Shown here piece by piece: positions 27,926-38,167 of a stretch of DNA of 64,000 nucleotides. Within the stretch, counting starts at the first letter, position 1. The number at the start of each line of letters is the position of its first letter. Below the pieces are notes generated by a model. The model did not search any database, was not told the DNA's origin, and saw only the letters and a program-made list of their open reading frames with translations. A program made the position numbers and the translations under genes. This stretch comes from Devosia algicola (GTDB taxonomy: Bacteria; Pseudomonadota; Alphaproteobacteria; Rhizobiales; Devosiaceae), in contig NZ_CP118246.1 of the NCBI RefSeq assembly GCF_028816455.1, positions 186,001 to 250,000 of the forward strand, written 5' to 3'.

Positions 27926-28912
27926 ATGCTGAGATACATCATCAAACGCCTGCTCTACATGATCCCGACGCTGCTCGGCATTTCAATGATCGCCTTTGTG
28001 ATCATCCAATTGCCGCCGGGCGACTATCTGACCTCGCTTATTTCGCGCATGACCCAGAACGGGGAGAATGTCGATCCGGCCCAAATTGCGCAAATGCGGG
28101 CGATATATGGTTTTGACGATCCGATCTGGGTGCAATATTTCAAATGGATCACCGGCATTCTGCTGCGCGGCGATTTTGGCTATTCGTTTGAGTGGAACCG
28201 CCCGGTTTCGGAATTGATCTGGCAACGTATGGGCGCCACCCTGTCCGTGTCGCTGGCCGCGCTATTATTTGTGTGGGCGGTCTCACTGCCGATCGGGATC
28301 TATTCGGCCATGCGGCGCCACTCGGTCGGCGATCATATTGCGACCTTTTTCGGTTTCATTGGTCTGGCCATTCCCAATTTCATCCTGGCGCTGACGCTGA
28401 TGTATGTGTCCTACAAATATCTTGGCCAGAATGTCGGCGGCCTGCAGTCACAGGAATTTATCGACGCACCTGCGTCCTGGGCCAAATTTGTTGATCTGCT
28501 GGCTCACCTCTGGATCCCCGTTGTGGTCATTGGTACTGCCGGCACCGCCTCGCTGATCCGAATTTTGCGGGCCAATCTGACCGACGAACTCTCCAAGCCC
28601 TATGTGATCACCGCCAAGGCCAAGGGATTGCCTGAATATAAGGTTGTGCTCAAATATCCGGTTCGTATTGCGCTCAATCCCTTCGTGTCGGCCATCGGCT
28701 GGGTGCTGCCCAACCTGATTTCAGGCGTCACCATCACCGCCATCGTGCTCAACTTGCCCACGGCTGGCCCTCTGCTGCTACGCGCGCTGATCTCGCAGGA
28801 TATGTATCTGGCCGGTAGCTTCATCCTGCTCATGGGGTCGCTGACTTTGGTCGGCATGCTCATTTCCGACATTCTACTGGCGCTGCTTGACCCAAGAATA
28901 AGGTTCAACTGA
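27926..28912 (+). CDS. Peptide-type ABC transporter permease (DppB/OppB family)
   Basis: A 328-residue inner-membrane permease starting MLRYIIKRLLYMIPTLLGIS, the standard DppB start, with about six helices and the EAA-loop region AKGLPEYKVVLKYPVR that contacts the ATPase. It overlaps the next permease gene by ATGA. Part of the LacI-linked uptake operon. Confidence 0.9.
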   Translation: MLRYIIKRLLYMIPTLLGISMIAFVIIQLPPGDYLTSLISRMTQNGENVDPAQIAQMRAIYGFDDPIWVQYFKWITGILLRGDFGYSFEWNRPVSELIWQRMGATLSVSLAALLFVWAVSLPIGIYSAMRRHSVGDHIATFFGFIGLAIPNFILALTLMYVSYKYLGQNVGGLQSQEFIDAPASWAKFVDLLAHLWIPVVVIGTAGTASLIRILRANLTDELSKPYVITAKAKGLPEYKVVLKYPVRIALNPFVSAIGWVLPNLISGVTITAIVLNLPTAGPLLLRALISQDMYLAGSFILLMGSLTLVGMLISDILLALLDPRIRFN

Positions 28913-30087
28913 TGACCGTTCACAGCTTTATCGATGATGAACTGGAAACGGCACCCGCCATCAGCGCCCTGCGCACCGGCGAAGCGGTCGAAACCACGGC
29001 AGCCGCCGGTCAGTGGACGCTGATCTGGCACAAATTCCGTCAGAACAAGGTCGCCATTTTTGCCGGCGCCGTTATCCTGTTTCTCTATTTTGTCGCCATA
29101 TTTGCCGAGTTTCTTGCCCCGGCGCTGCCCGAGGCATCGCGACCTCAATTTACGTATGCACCGCCCCAGGCGATTTCCTTCTTCGCAACCGCCGAAGACG
29201 GCAGCACGCAATTTTTGCCGCATGTTCAGGGTTATACCCAAACCGTCGATCAAGCCTCGTTGCGCCGCACTTTTGTGGTCGACGACTCACTCGTCGTGCC
29301 CATTGGCTTTTTCGTTCACGGACCGAAATACAGGATGTGGGGCCTGTTCGACACCGATCTGCATCTGCTCGGACCACTCAAATCCACTGACACCATGTAT
29401 CTGATGGGCAGCGACAAGCTGGGACGTGATCTGTTGAGCCGCCTGATTTATGGCACTCGAATTTCCATGTCTATTGGCCTGATCGGGGTGTTGTTCAGTC
29501 TGGTGCTGGGGGTAACCCTGGGCAGTCTTTCCGGCTTCTATGGCGGCTGGGTCGACATGATTATTCAGCGTGGCATCGAAATCATCAGCTCCATGCCCAC
29601 CATCCCGCTTTGGCTGGGTCTAGCCGCTGCAATTCCCATTACCTGGTCACCGCTTCAAGTCTATTTCATCATAACGCTGATCGTCTCGCTGTTTGGTTGG
29701 ACCGGACTGGCGCGCGAGGTGCGCGGGCGGTTCTTTGCGCTGCGTACAGAAGACTTTGTCACCGCGGCTCGCCTTGACGGTTCACGCGAACGCCGCCTGA
29801 TTTTCCGTCACATCCTGCCCTCGCTGACCAGTCATATTCTGGCGGTAGTGACGCTGGCGTTGCCCACCATGATCGTTGCCGAAACGGCGCTGAGCTTTCT
29901 CGGCATTGGCCTCAAACCGCCGGTGGTTTCCTGGGGCGTGTTGCTTCAGGATGCCCAAAATGTGCGCACTATTGCCACGGCGCCATGGCTGCTGATCTGG
30001 CCCGCCGGTGCGGTTGTGATTGCCGTCCTGTCCTTCAACTTCCTTGGTGACGGCATGCGCGATGCCGCCGACCCCTACGAGTCGTGA
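28912..30087 (+). CDS. Peptide-type ABC transporter permease (DppC/OppC family)
   Basis: A 391-residue permease, longer than classic DppC (about 300) because of a periplasmic insertion between the first helix (KVAIFAGAVILFLYFVAIFA) and the transport core, as in other oligosaccharide-type members. The core has YGGWVDMIIQRGIEIISSMP and the EAA loop ARLDGSRERRLIFRHILP. Its start overlaps the DppB-like stop; the ATPase follows directly. Confidence 0.9.
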   Translation: MTVHSFIDDELETAPAISALRTGEAVETTAAAGQWTLIWHKFRQNKVAIFAGAVILFLYFVAIFAEFLAPALPEASRPQFTYAPPQAISFFATAEDGSTQFLPHVQGYTQTVDQASLRRTFVVDDSLVVPIGFFVHGPKYRMWGLFDTDLHLLGPLKSTDTMYLMGSDKLGRDLLSRLIYGTRISMSIGLIGVLFSLVLGVTLGSLSGFYGGWVDMIIQRGIEIISSMPTIPLWLGLAAAIPITWSPLQVYFIITLIVSLFGWTGLAREVRGRFFALRTEDFVTAARLDGSRERRLIFRHILPSLTSHILAVVTLALPTMIVAETALSFLGIGLKPPVVSWGVLLQDAQNVRTIATAPWLLIWPAGAVVIAVLSFNFLGDGMRDAADPYES

Positions 30088-30098
30088 GGTCGAAAGCC

Positions 30099-31841
30099 AT
30101 GCAAGCAGTGACTGACCATTTGACCCACGCCACCGATGACGCCGCCGAGATTGTCATGTCGGTCGAGCATCTCAGCCTCGACTTTCACCTGCGAACCAAT
30201 GTGCTGCACGCTGTTCGCGATGTCAGCTTTGTTCTGCGGCGTGGGCAGACTTTGTGTCTGGTGGGCGAAAGCGGCTCAGGCAAAAGCGTTACGGCGCGCG
30301 CCCTGCTGCGCATTCTCGATAAGAACGGCACCATTACCAACGGCAAGATCCTGCTCCGTGGCAAGGAAGACGAAATCGACATTGCGCCGCTGACCGAGCG
30401 CAGCAAGGAATTGCTGCACATTCGCGGCGGTCGCGTCGGGCTGATTTTCCAGGAACCGATGAGTTCGCTCTCGCCTGTTCACACCATCGGCTCGCAAATC
30501 ATCGAAGCGGTCCTGCTGCACCGCGCAATGAGTAAAAAGGAGGCCCGCGAAGAGGCCATCGAATTGTTGCGCCAGGTTGAAATACCCAACCCCGACAAGA
30601 TGATCGACCGCTACACTTTTGAATTTTCCGGCGGCATGCGCCAGCGGGCCATGATCGCCATGGCGCTCGCTGCCGATCCCGAAATTCTGATTGCCGACGA
30701 ACCCACCACGGCGCTTGATGTTACCACGCAGGCCGAAATCCTGGATCTGATCCGCCGCCTTCAGGTCAGTCGCGGCATGGCCATGCTGCTCATCACCCAC
30801 GATATGGGTGTCGTCGCCGAAGTCGCCGACGCCGTGGCGGTCATGCATTTCGGCCGGATCGTCGAGCAGGGCGGGGTGGAGGATATTTTCCACAACGCCA
30901 AGCATCCCTATACCAAGCGGCTGCTCGCCTCGACGGTCAAGCTCGAACAGAGCCACCTTGAGCGCGACGAGGCTGCCGCGCCTGAGAAGGCCGAACCTGT
31001 TTTACAGGTGCGCAATCTGACAAAAGTCTATGGCAGCGCGACAGGCTGGTTGGGGAAGTCAACCTTTGCCTTAAAAGCCGTCGATGATGTCAGCTTTGAC
31101 CTGATGCCCGGTGAAAATCTCGGCATTGTCGGCGAAAGTGGCTCCGGCAAAACCACGCTCGGGCGCCTGATCCTGCGCACGGTCGAACCGACGTCGGGCG
31201 CGGTGGCCTATCATGATGCCGATGGGCAGGAAAAGCAGGTCACCGAGCTGGATCAGGCTGGCATGCGTGAATTTCACCGCGACGTGCGGCTGATATTTCA
31301 GGACCCGTTTGCCTCACTAAATCCGCGCATGACCGTGCGCCAGATCGTTGCCGATCCGATGATTGTTAGTGGCACCCACCGTGGCAAGGCGTTGGAGCAG
31401 CGCGTTGCTGAACTGCTTGAACTGGTTGGCCTCGATCCGCTGACCATGGAGCGTTATCCCCACGCATTTTCCGGCGGCCAGCGGCAACGTATCGGCATCG
31501 CCCGCGCCCTGGCGCTCGATCCGCGCGTTATCATTGCCGATGAGGCCACTGCCGCGCTCGATGTTTCAATTCGGGCCCAGATCCTTGATCTGCTGCTCGA
31601 TATTCAAAAGCGTCTGCAACTCAGTTTTATCTTCATTTCGCACGACATTTCGGTGGTGCGTTATTTCTGTGACCGTGTTGCAGTCATGCATCGTGGCAAA
31701 ATTGTCGAACTCGGCGATGCCGAACAAATCTGCACCGCCCCGGTCGAAGCGTACACCAAAAGCCTGATCTCAGCGGTGCCAAACCCCGACCCGCGCCACA
31801 AACGCATGATGCATCGCACCCGTTTTACTGCTCAAGGATAG
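30099..31841 (+). CDS. Fused duplicated ABC ATPase (DppD-DppF type)
   Basis: About 580 residues with two complete nucleotide-binding domains. The first has [23 protein letters not shown] and [10 protein letters not shown]; the second has [24 protein letters not shown] and [10 protein letters not shown]. Such fusions are common for peptide-type importers of Rhizobiales. I chose the ATG at 30099 with GAGG upstream; a GTG at 30084 is possible. It energises the permease pair before it. Confidence 0.9.
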   Translation: MQAVTDHLTHATDDAAEIVMSVEHLSLDFHLRTNVLHAVRDVSFVLRRGQTLCLVGESGSGKSVTARALLRILDKNGTITNGKILLRGKEDEIDIAPLTERSKELLHIRGGRVGLIFQEPMSSLSPVHTIGSQIIEAVLLHRAMSKKEAREEAIELLRQVEIPNPDKMIDRYTFEFSGGMRQRAMIAMALAADPEILIADEPTTALDVTTQAEILDLIRRLQVSRGMAMLLITHDMGVVAEVADAVAVMHFGRIVEQGGVEDIFHNAKHPYTKRLLASTVKLEQSHLERDEAAAPEKAEPVLQVRNLTKVYGSATGWLGKSTFALKAVDDVSFDLMPGENLGIVGESGSGKTTLGRLILRTVEPTSGAVAYHDADGQEKQVTELDQAGMREFHRDVRLIFQDPFASLNPRMTVRQIVADPMIVSGTHRGKALEQRVAELLELVGLDPLTMERYPHAFSGGQRQRIGIARALALDPRVIIADEATAALDVSIRAQILDLLLDIQKRLQLSFIFISHDISVVRYFCDRVAVMHRGKIVELGDAEQICTAPVEAYTKSLISAVPNPDPRHKRMMHRTRFTAQG

Positions 31842-31845
31842 TCCA

Positions 31846-32622
31846 TTGCCCCGTTTTGCCGCCAATCTGTCATTTCTGTATGCCGACCTGCCATTTCTGG
31901 ATCGCTTCAACGCCGCCGCCAAGGATGGCTTTGGCGCGGTGGAATATGTCGGCCCCTACGCCGAAACCCCCGATGCCATTGCGGCGCTGCTCAAAGAGCA
32001 CAAACTTGAACAAGCCCTGTTCAATCTGCCAGCCGGCGATTGGGCCGGTGGCGAGCGTGGCATTGGTTGTTTGCCGGATCGCGTCGAGGAGTTTCGGACC
32101 GGTGTCGATCGGGCCATAAAATACGCCAAAGCGCTCAACTGCCCCAAAATCAATTGCCTCGCCGGTATCGCTCCCGAGGGCGTCGACAGGGCGGCTCTGG
32201 ACAAGACCCTGGTCGACAATCTCGCCTATGCGGCACCGCGCTTCGCTGACGCCGGGGTCAAATTGCTGCTCGAGCCGATCAATCTGCGCGATATCCCGGG
32301 CTTTTTCGTCTCGCATACGGATCATGCCTTACGCATTCTCGATGCTGTTGGCTCAGACAATGTCTATCTGCAATACGACATCTACCACACCCAGATCATG
32401 CAGGGCGATTTGCTGGCGACCTACGAAAAGCTGGCCAAGCGCATCGCCCATATACAGATCGCCGATAACCCCGGCCGTAACGAACCGGGCACCGGCGAAC
32501 TCAATTATCCGAATATTTTTTCGGCCCTTGACCGTCTCGGATACGACGGCTGGATCGGCTGCGAATACAAGCCTCTGGCGGGCACGAGTGCTGGTCTGGG
32601 CTGGATGAAACCATATCTGTAA
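31846..32622 (+). CDS. hyi: Hydroxypyruvate isomerase-like TIM-barrel protein
   Basis: A 258-residue member of the AP-endonuclease-2/Hyi family beginning PRFAANLSFLYADLPFLDRF, with LLEPINLRDIPGFF, YDIYHTQIMQGDL and IQIADNPGRNEPGTGELNY, which carry the metal ligands and are typical of Hyi. Hyi converts hydroxypyruvate to tartronate semialdehyde. The start is a TTG with AAGGA upstream. It is followed by a tartronate semialdehyde reductase-like gene, a usual pair, though here both may act on a sugar-derived substrate. Confidence 0.8.
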   Translation: MPRFAANLSFLYADLPFLDRFNAAAKDGFGAVEYVGPYAETPDAIAALLKEHKLEQALFNLPAGDWAGGERGIGCLPDRVEEFRTGVDRAIKYAKALNCPKINCLAGIAPEGVDRAALDKTLVDNLAYAAPRFADAGVKLLLEPINLRDIPGFFVSHTDHALRILDAVGSDNVYLQYDIYHTQIMQGDLLATYEKLAKRIAHIQIADNPGRNEPGTGELNYPNIFSALDRLGYDGWIGCEYKPLAGTSAGLGWMKPYL

Positions 32623-32632
32623 GGGCAAGAAT

Positions 32633-33508
32633 ATGAATATCGGATTTATCGGTCTTGGCGTCATGGGGCGCCCCATGGCAAGCCATTTGATTGCTGCTGG
32701 TCACACCGTCTTCCTGCATCGCGTCAAAGCTGCCTCCCAGCATCTCGTGGAAGAAGGTGGCAAGGCGCTCGATAGCGCCAAGGCGGTTGCGGAAGCCGCT
32801 GACGTCATCATTTTGATGCTGCCTGACACCCCCGACGTGCAGGCGGTGCTGTTTGACGCCAATGGTGTTGCCGACGGGCTGTCCAAGGGCAAACTGGTCA
32901 TCGATATGAGTTCGATCTCGCCGGTCGAAACCCAAAACTTCGCCATACGCATCGCTGACCTCGGTTGCGATTATGTCGATGCTCCGGTTTCGGGTGGTGA
33001 TGTCGGCGCCAAGAACGCAGCCCTCACCATCATGTGTGGCGGTTCTGAACAAGCTTTTGAACGCGCCCGTCCCCTGTTTGAACTGATGGGCAAGAACATC
33101 ACCCTTGTCGGCGATGTTGGGGCCGGACAAACTACCAAGGTTGCCAATCAGATCATTGTTGGCTTGACCATCGCGGCGGTCAGCGAAGCGCTGGTGTTCG
33201 CAAAATCTGCCGGGGCCGATCCGGCCAAGGTACGTGAGGCCCTCATGGGCGGCTTTGCCTCATCACGCATTCTCGAAGTGCACGGCGAGCGCATGGTCAA
33301 GCGCACCTTTGATCCCGGATTCCGCATTCAGCTGCATCGCAAGGATATGAGTCTGGCAGTCGACGGGGCCAAGGCCCTCAACCTGTCGCTTCCCAACACC
33401 GCTGCGACCCAACAGCTGATGAACGCTGCCATTGCCCGAGGCGATGGCGACAAGGACCATTCGGCCCTTATTCAAACCCTGGAGGCGCTGGCCGGCCAGA
33501 AAAGCTAG
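32633..33508 (+). CDS. glxR: 2-hydroxy-3-oxopropionate (tartronate semialdehyde) reductase-like
   Basis: A 291-residue beta-hydroxyacid dehydrogenase. The Rossmann motif is IGFIGLGVMGRPMA, the substrate-binding motif is DAPVSGGDVGAKNAAL and the catalytic Lys lies in GAGQTTKVANQIIVG. It should reduce tartronate semialdehyde to D-glycerate. It lies 10 bp after the hyi-like gene, giving a short route from hydroxypyruvate to glycerate. Related dehydrogenases of other 3-hydroxy acids cannot be excluded. Confidence 0.82.
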   Translation: MNIGFIGLGVMGRPMASHLIAAGHTVFLHRVKAASQHLVEEGGKALDSAKAVAEAADVIILMLPDTPDVQAVLFDANGVADGLSKGKLVIDMSSISPVETQNFAIRIADLGCDYVDAPVSGGDVGAKNAALTIMCGGSEQAFERARPLFELMGKNITLVGDVGAGQTTKVANQIIVGLTIAAVSEALVFAKSAGADPAKVREALMGGFASSRILEVHGERMVKRTFDPGFRIQLHRKDMSLAVDGAKALNLSLPNTAATQQLMNAAIARGDGDKDHSALIQTLEALAGQKS

Positions 33509-33544
33509 CCCCACCAGGCCCGACCGAAAATCAACCACCTGGCA

Positions 33545-33565
33545 CGGCAAAATATCATTTTGCCG
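33545..33565 (+). terminator. AT-rich hairpin between glxR-like and GH42 genes
   Basis: A perfect 9-bp stem, CGGCAAAAT and ATTTTGCCG, with a 3-base loop, 36 bp after the glxR-like stop. No T-run follows the stem, so it is probably an intercistronic stability element or weak attenuator. Confidence 0.5.
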
Positions 33566-33598
33566 ACCACTCAAGCTTTGCCTTAAAGGAGTACAGCA

Positions 33599-35715
33599 AT
33601 GTCTACAAAAGCCGTCCCGCAAGTCCCCTTTGGCGCGGTCTATTTCCGCAAATCCAATCCCCCGCGCGAAGATTGGGAGCGCGATTACAAGGTTGCTGCC
33701 GACGACGGGCTCAACATCTTTCGCCATTGGTTCATGTGGGGATCGATTGAGCGCAAGCCCGGTGAATATGACTGGGAAGAATTTGATCGCCAGATGGATC
33801 TTGCAGCTGAAAACAATATCAAGACTGTCGTTGCAGAACTGATCCACAGCGTGCCCGATTGGGCAATGCGTAAATTTGCCCACGCCCGCCAGCTGCGCGG
33901 CGACGGCACCCCGCTGCCCTCGATCATGGGTCAGTCGTCTGCCACCGGTGGCTTTGCTAACAATAGCGGCGGCGCCGGAGCGCTGACCCTTAATTGCCCG
34001 GAAGTCAAGGAAGCGGCGGGCAATTTCCTCAAGGCACTGGTCACCCGCTATAAGGGTCACAAGGGCCTGCTCGGCTACGACGTCTGGAACGAATGTAACT
34101 ATTCGCCTTCCGTCGACTACTCCGAATATAGCAAGGCCGCCTTCCGCGATTGGCTCAAGGCCAAATATGGCGATCTCGAAGCCTTGAGCAAAGCCTGGCA
34201 TCGCTATAGTCATGCCGAATGGGACGATGTCGAGCCACCTGTTGAACTCGGCCCCTATTGCGAAAGTTATGACTGGCTCGAGTTCAAGCGGGACAATTAC
34301 TATGGCCAGATGCAGTGGCGCATTGACCTGGTCCGCGAAATCGACCCCGATTGCCTGATTGCGGCCCATGGCATTGCCAGTGCCATCCCCAATATGATTG
34401 ATCGCGGATGCGATGATTGGTTGGCCGCCTCCAAGGTCGAGATTTACGGCATGACCTGGATAGCCGCGCGTAAGGGCAATCAGCCTTGGCGTCATTTCTA
34501 CGCCGCAGATTTGACCCGCTCCGCATCGCGCGGCAAGCCCTTCTGGCATGCCGAACGCCAGGGCGGTCCTCTGTGGATGCAGCCCCAGGTTCTGGGACGC
34601 GACAAGGATGATGGTCGGGTCGCCGAACCCGATGACATCAAGGTCTGGACCATGACCTCATTTGCCGCGGGTGCAACTGGCGTGCTCAACCTCCGTTTTC
34701 GGCCATTGCTCGACGGCTCCCTGTTCGGTGCCTTTGGCTCCTATGGCATGGACGGCTCTCGCACCCCGCGCTCGGACATGGCCAGGCTCCATGGCGAAAT
34801 GGGCCAATGCGCCCGAACAGACCGCCGTCTTCAAAGCCCGTCCTCGCAAGGGCGATATCGGCATTCTGGTTATTCCTGAAGGCTCAGGCCTGGGACTATC
34901 TGCTCAACTACAAGCACCAGCCAGATACCTACGCAGCGGCGATGTGGGGCGCCTATCGCGGCTTTTTCGACAATGGCATTCAGGCCGACTGGGTTCATAT
35001 CGACGATATCGAACAATATGACGCCATCTACGCGCCATATCCGATCAAATTGACCAGCGCCAATGCCGAACGTCTTGCCAAATGGGTCAAGGCCGGTGGC
35101 AAGCTGATAAGCGAATCCTGCCCAGGCTATTTTGGCGACAATGGTAAGGTGGGAACTGTCCAACCCAACAATGGCCTCGATGCCATCTTTGGTGCCCGCG
35201 AAGTTGAAGTCGAATTCATGCCCGATATTGGCGACCGCGTCGCTTTTCAGCATGACGGTCAAACCGTGACCGGTGGCGGAATGCTGCAATCCTACCGACT
35301 TGAAGGCGGCAAGGAAAAAGGCAAGTTCACCGATGGTCGGCTGGCGGTGGTTGAAAATAGCGCCGGGTCAGGCCAGACCCTGCTATTGGGTAGCAATCCC
35401 TCGATCACTTACTTCCGCACGTCCCAGGATGCCAATCGCGCCTTTTTTGCCGACGTCTTTGCCTGGACCGGCAAGACCCAACACACCACGCTCAGCAACA
35501 ATCTGCTTCAGGCGCGCGTGCATGACGGCGATGATGGCAGCTATCTCTGGCTGATCAATCACACCCGTGAGGCTCAGAAAAGCACGGTTTCGATGGGCGG
35601 CCAGTCGGGGTCGGTCAGCTTCGGTAAGCCAAGCTGGGCCGACGAGGGCACCAAGCTCGAAGCGGGTACGGTTACCGTGCCGCCACGTGGCGTCGTTGTG
35701 GTGCCATTGACCTGA
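33599..35715 (+). CDS. Beta-galactosidase, GH42 family (frame broken at 34784-34788 and 34880-34884)
   Basis: About 704 residues when repaired, normal for GH42. The catalytic TIM barrel begins PFGAVYFRKSNPPREDWERD; the acid/base is in GYDVWNECN and the likely nucleophile in FWHAERQGG. The trimerisation domain (YAAAMWGAYRGFFDNG, WVKAGGKLISES) and a C-terminal beta domain follow. Two frame changes 100 bp apart are both repaired by converting AGGCT to AGCT (SDMASSMAKWANAPEQ and VIPEAQAWDYLL), and together they make the length divisible by three. It is cytosolic, so it cleaves an imported saccharide. Last gene of the operon. Confidence 0.87.
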
Positions 35716-35726
35716 TGCACACCGGC

Positions 35727-35759
35727 TCGGGCGGCGGATCTGTCGCCCGACCATTTTTT
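35727..35759 (+). terminator. Rho-independent terminator after the GH42 gene
   Basis: A 7-bp GC-rich stem (TCGGGCG and CGCCCGA) with a 10-base loop, followed by CCA and six T, 11 bp after the stop. This is a good terminator for the LacI-linked operon. The rest of the 35716-36042 gap holds the nucleoside phosphorylase promoter and operators; I see no gene in it. Confidence 0.75.
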
Positions 35760-35952
35760 CGGTTCAATCTATTTTGAACGGTTTGGCATCGAGCCGCTGA
35801 ACGCGCCGCAAATCCCTTCCCAAACACCCCGGCCAGACAAGTCCCGCATAACGCTTGGTTATGCTTGCGTTATTTCCATTTCTGCCAGCTGCCTGCCCAG
35901 ACCGTCATGGCGTCTGCGAGACAATGAATCGTCGGCCAGCAGAATTGTGCGC

Positions 35953-35993
35953 TTGACAAATCTTGTTATTCTAAACAATTTGTACGGACAAAT
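35953..35993 (+). promoter_or_regulatory. Promoter with two dyads before the nucleoside phosphorylase operon
   Basis: TTGACA at 35953-35958 is a perfect -35 box; a weak -10 (CAATTT) lies 17 bp on. Two inverted repeats overlap or follow it: TTGTT-N6-AACAA at 35963-35978 and ATTTGT-ACGG-ACAAAT at 35978-35993. The second is a perfect 6-bp dyad of the HutC/GntR type and closely resembles the dyad at 53033-53046. The GntR protein at 47499-48266 is the natural candidate ligand. Confidence 0.6.
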
Positions 35994-36042
35994 ATGGGAC
36001 TCGAAGGTTCGCTGGCGAGATCACAAGGGGAGAGGGTGCCCA

Positions 36043-36804
36043 ATGGCGGTGCTGGAGGTGACGGCGCGCGTTTGGCGCGATGCGTTAAAGATGGCGGCGG
36101 GTGAGGAACCCGCCGCGCTGATCCTCGAAGGTACATGGTGGCGTGCTGCCGCCGAGAAATCGCGTCTTGCCCTTCTCGACAACGTCAGCGAAACCGCGTT
36201 TCCAGATATCTATATCGGAGAGTGGCAGGGCGTTCGAATTGCCTATTGCTGCGCCTACGGGGCGGCGCGCGCTGTCGAACCCGCTCACATTTTTGCCCAG
36301 ATGGGCACCCCGCTGCTCATTCAGTTGGGCACCTGCGGCGCCTTCATTCCTGATGCACGCCCCGGCAGTGTCATGCTGCCCGAAAGTTGCGCCGCCCGTG
36401 ATGGCGTTTCCCAGTATTATGGATGTGGCCCCGACGTTGAACTGGATCCGGTCTGGATTGATCGCGCCGAGCGATTACTGGCGAAAGAAAATCTGCAAAC
36501 CCTGCGTGGCCGTCATCTGACCTGGCCAAGCCTTTTTGCGCAATCCGATGACATGTCTCGGCAATGGGCAGAGGAGGGGCTGCTGACGGTCGATATGGAA
36601 ACCTCGGTCGTTGCTGCCATTGCGCAAAAATTCGGCGTGTCGGCTGTTTCGCTGCTCTCAGTTTGGGATGAATTGGCTTCTGGCAAGACTTTTCTCGATC
36701 CGCTGGCGCCTGAGCAAGCTGCCGAACTGACCCGCGCCAATACCAAAATATTCGAAGTCGCACTGCAATTGGCAACGGAGGTCGCCCTGCGCCGTGCCGC
36801 CTGA
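36043..36804 (+). CDS. Nucleoside phosphorylase family protein (PNP/UDP type)
   Basis: A 253-residue protein of the purine/uridine phosphorylase superfamily, which splits nucleosides with phosphate into base and (deoxy)ribose-1-phosphate. Visible motifs are LLIQLGTCGAF (phosphate-site loop) and VDMETSVVAAIAQKFGV (the ME motif that binds ribose). The specificity is not clear. I chose the ATG at 36043 with a GGGGAGAGG stretch upstream. It leads a long operon with an ABC importer and sugar enzymes. Confidence 0.78.
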   Translation: MAVLEVTARVWRDALKMAAGEEPAALILEGTWWRAAAEKSRLALLDNVSETAFPDIYIGEWQGVRIAYCCAYGAARAVEPAHIFAQMGTPLLIQLGTCGAFIPDARPGSVMLPESCAARDGVSQYYGCGPDVELDPVWIDRAERLLAKENLQTLRGRHLTWPSLFAQSDDMSRQWAEEGLLTVDMETSVVAAIAQKFGVSAVSLLSVWDELASGKTFLDPLAPEQAAELTRANTKIFEVALQLATEVALRRAA

Positions 36805-36858
36805 CACCAGCGCTGACTTGATCAAGCGCTGAAACAACAATCAAATGGGAGGACGATA

Positions 36859-38088
36859 ATGAAAAAAGTAATGAAATGGGCGCTGCTATCGGTAGCGCTT
36901 AGCTATGCGCCAATTGCCTACGCCGATACCGCCGACGGCGATGCCGTCAATGCTATGGGCTGGGATGAAATTGTCGAAATGGCCCGCGGCAGCGAGGTCA
37001 ACTGGTTCCTCTGGGGCGGTGCTGACAATATCAACCAGTACGTGTCCGACTATATTGGCGGCATTCTCAAGGACCAATATGACATAACCCTAAACCGCGT
37101 CGGTGTGTCCGACACCGTGGAAGTCGTCAACATCGTCCTGGGCGAGCGCGAAGCTGGGGTCAACGACAATGGCTCGGTCGACATGATCTGGATCAATGGC
37201 GAAAACTTCCGCACCATGATGCAGGGTGACATGGTCTATTGCGGCTATACCGACATTCTGCCCAACAATGAGTTGGTCAATTGGGACAATCCCGCCATCG
37301 CCAATGACTTTGGCGTGCCCGTTGAGGGTTGTGAAGTGCCCTGGTCGCGTGCCCAGTTCGCTTTTGCCTATGATAGCGCCCGCACCGAAAACCCGCCTAA
37401 ATCCATCGGTGAGCTCATCGACTGGGTCAAGGAAAATCCTGGCCAGTTTACCTATCCTGCACCGCCTGATTTTAACGGCGCCGTTTTCGTCCGGCACGTC
37501 TTTTATTACGCTGCCGGTGGCGCCGATCAGTTGCTCGGACCGTTCGATCAAGCCAAATTCGACGAGGTCGCTGCCAAGACTTGGAAAATTCTCAACGACA
37601 TGGAGCCATATTTGTGGCGCGAGGGACAGACTTATCCCACCTCGATCAATGCCATGCAGCAATTGTTCGCCAACCAGGAAGTCGCCCTCTATTTCAACTA
37701 TGAGCCTTCCCAGTTCGGCATTGCCGTTCAGGATGGCACATTCCCAGAAAGCGTGCGCTCCTATGGTTTGACTGACGGCACCATCGGCAACACCAACTAT
37801 ACGCTGATCCCATACAATTCGCCCAACAAGGCGGCAGCGCTGGTGTTGCAAAATGTTCTGCTGTCAGGCGAGGCCCAATACGAAAAAGCTCGTCCGGACG
37901 TCTGGGGAACTTCTCCGGCCATTGAAGTCGACCGGACGTCGCCTGAAATCCAGGCCGAGTTCGCCTCCATTGTGCAGCCGGAATCGGTCGTTTCTTCCGA
38001 GGAACTGGGCAAGGCTGCCCTGCCAGAACTTCAGGCCAGTTGGATCTCTGCCATCGAGCAGGGTTGGCTGGAAAACGTAGGCCGCTAA
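36859..38088 (+). CDS. ABC transporter substrate-binding protein, YnjB-like
   Basis: A 409-residue periplasmic protein with a Sec signal (MKKVMKWALLSVALSYAPIA-YADTA). The start of the mature protein, EVNWFLWGGADNINQYVSDY, and GSVDMIWINGENFRTM resemble E. coli YnjB, whose ligand is unknown. It is followed by a perfect hairpin and then by two permeases and an ATPase (YnjC- and YnjD-like). The adjacent nucleoside phosphorylase hints at a nucleoside or sugar ligand (inference). Confidence 0.82.
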   Translation: MKKVMKWALLSVALSYAPIAYADTADGDAVNAMGWDEIVEMARGSEVNWFLWGGADNINQYVSDYIGGILKDQYDITLNRVGVSDTVEVVNIVLGEREAGVNDNGSVDMIWINGENFRTMMQGDMVYCGYTDILPNNELVNWDNPAIANDFGVPVEGCEVPWSRAQFAFAYDSARTENPPKSIGELIDWVKENPGQFTYPAPPDFNGAVFVRHVFYYAAGGADQLLGPFDQAKFDEVAAKTWKILNDMEPYLWREGQTYPTSINAMQQLFANQEVALYFNYEPSQFGIAVQDGTFPESVRSYGLTDGTIGNTNYTLIPYNSPNKAAALVLQNVLLSGEAQYEKARPDVWGTSPAIEVDRTSPEIQAEFASIVQPESVVSSEELGKAALPELQASWISAIEQGWLENVGR

Positions 38089-38100
38089 CGCCGCCCGACA

Positions 38101-38128
38101 ATCCCTGCGATGCATGCATCGCAGGGAT
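38101..38128 (+). terminator. Perfect 28-bp palindrome after the YnjB-like gene
   Basis: ATCCCTGCGATGCA and its exact complement meet without a gap, giving a stem of about 12 bp with a tight loop, 12 bp after the stop. Only ATATTTG follows, so this is probably an intercistronic stabiliser or weak attenuator that boosts the binding protein. Confidence 0.7.
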
Positions 38129-38167
38129 ATTTGTTCCATTCCTGAGTCGAAAGGCAGCGGACCAGCC

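Noticed and set aside
35963..35978. TTGTT-N6-AACAA as a separate GntR site
   Set aside because: Its spacing differs from the TTGT-N4-ACAA sites and it overlaps the second dyad; kept only as part of the promoter feature.
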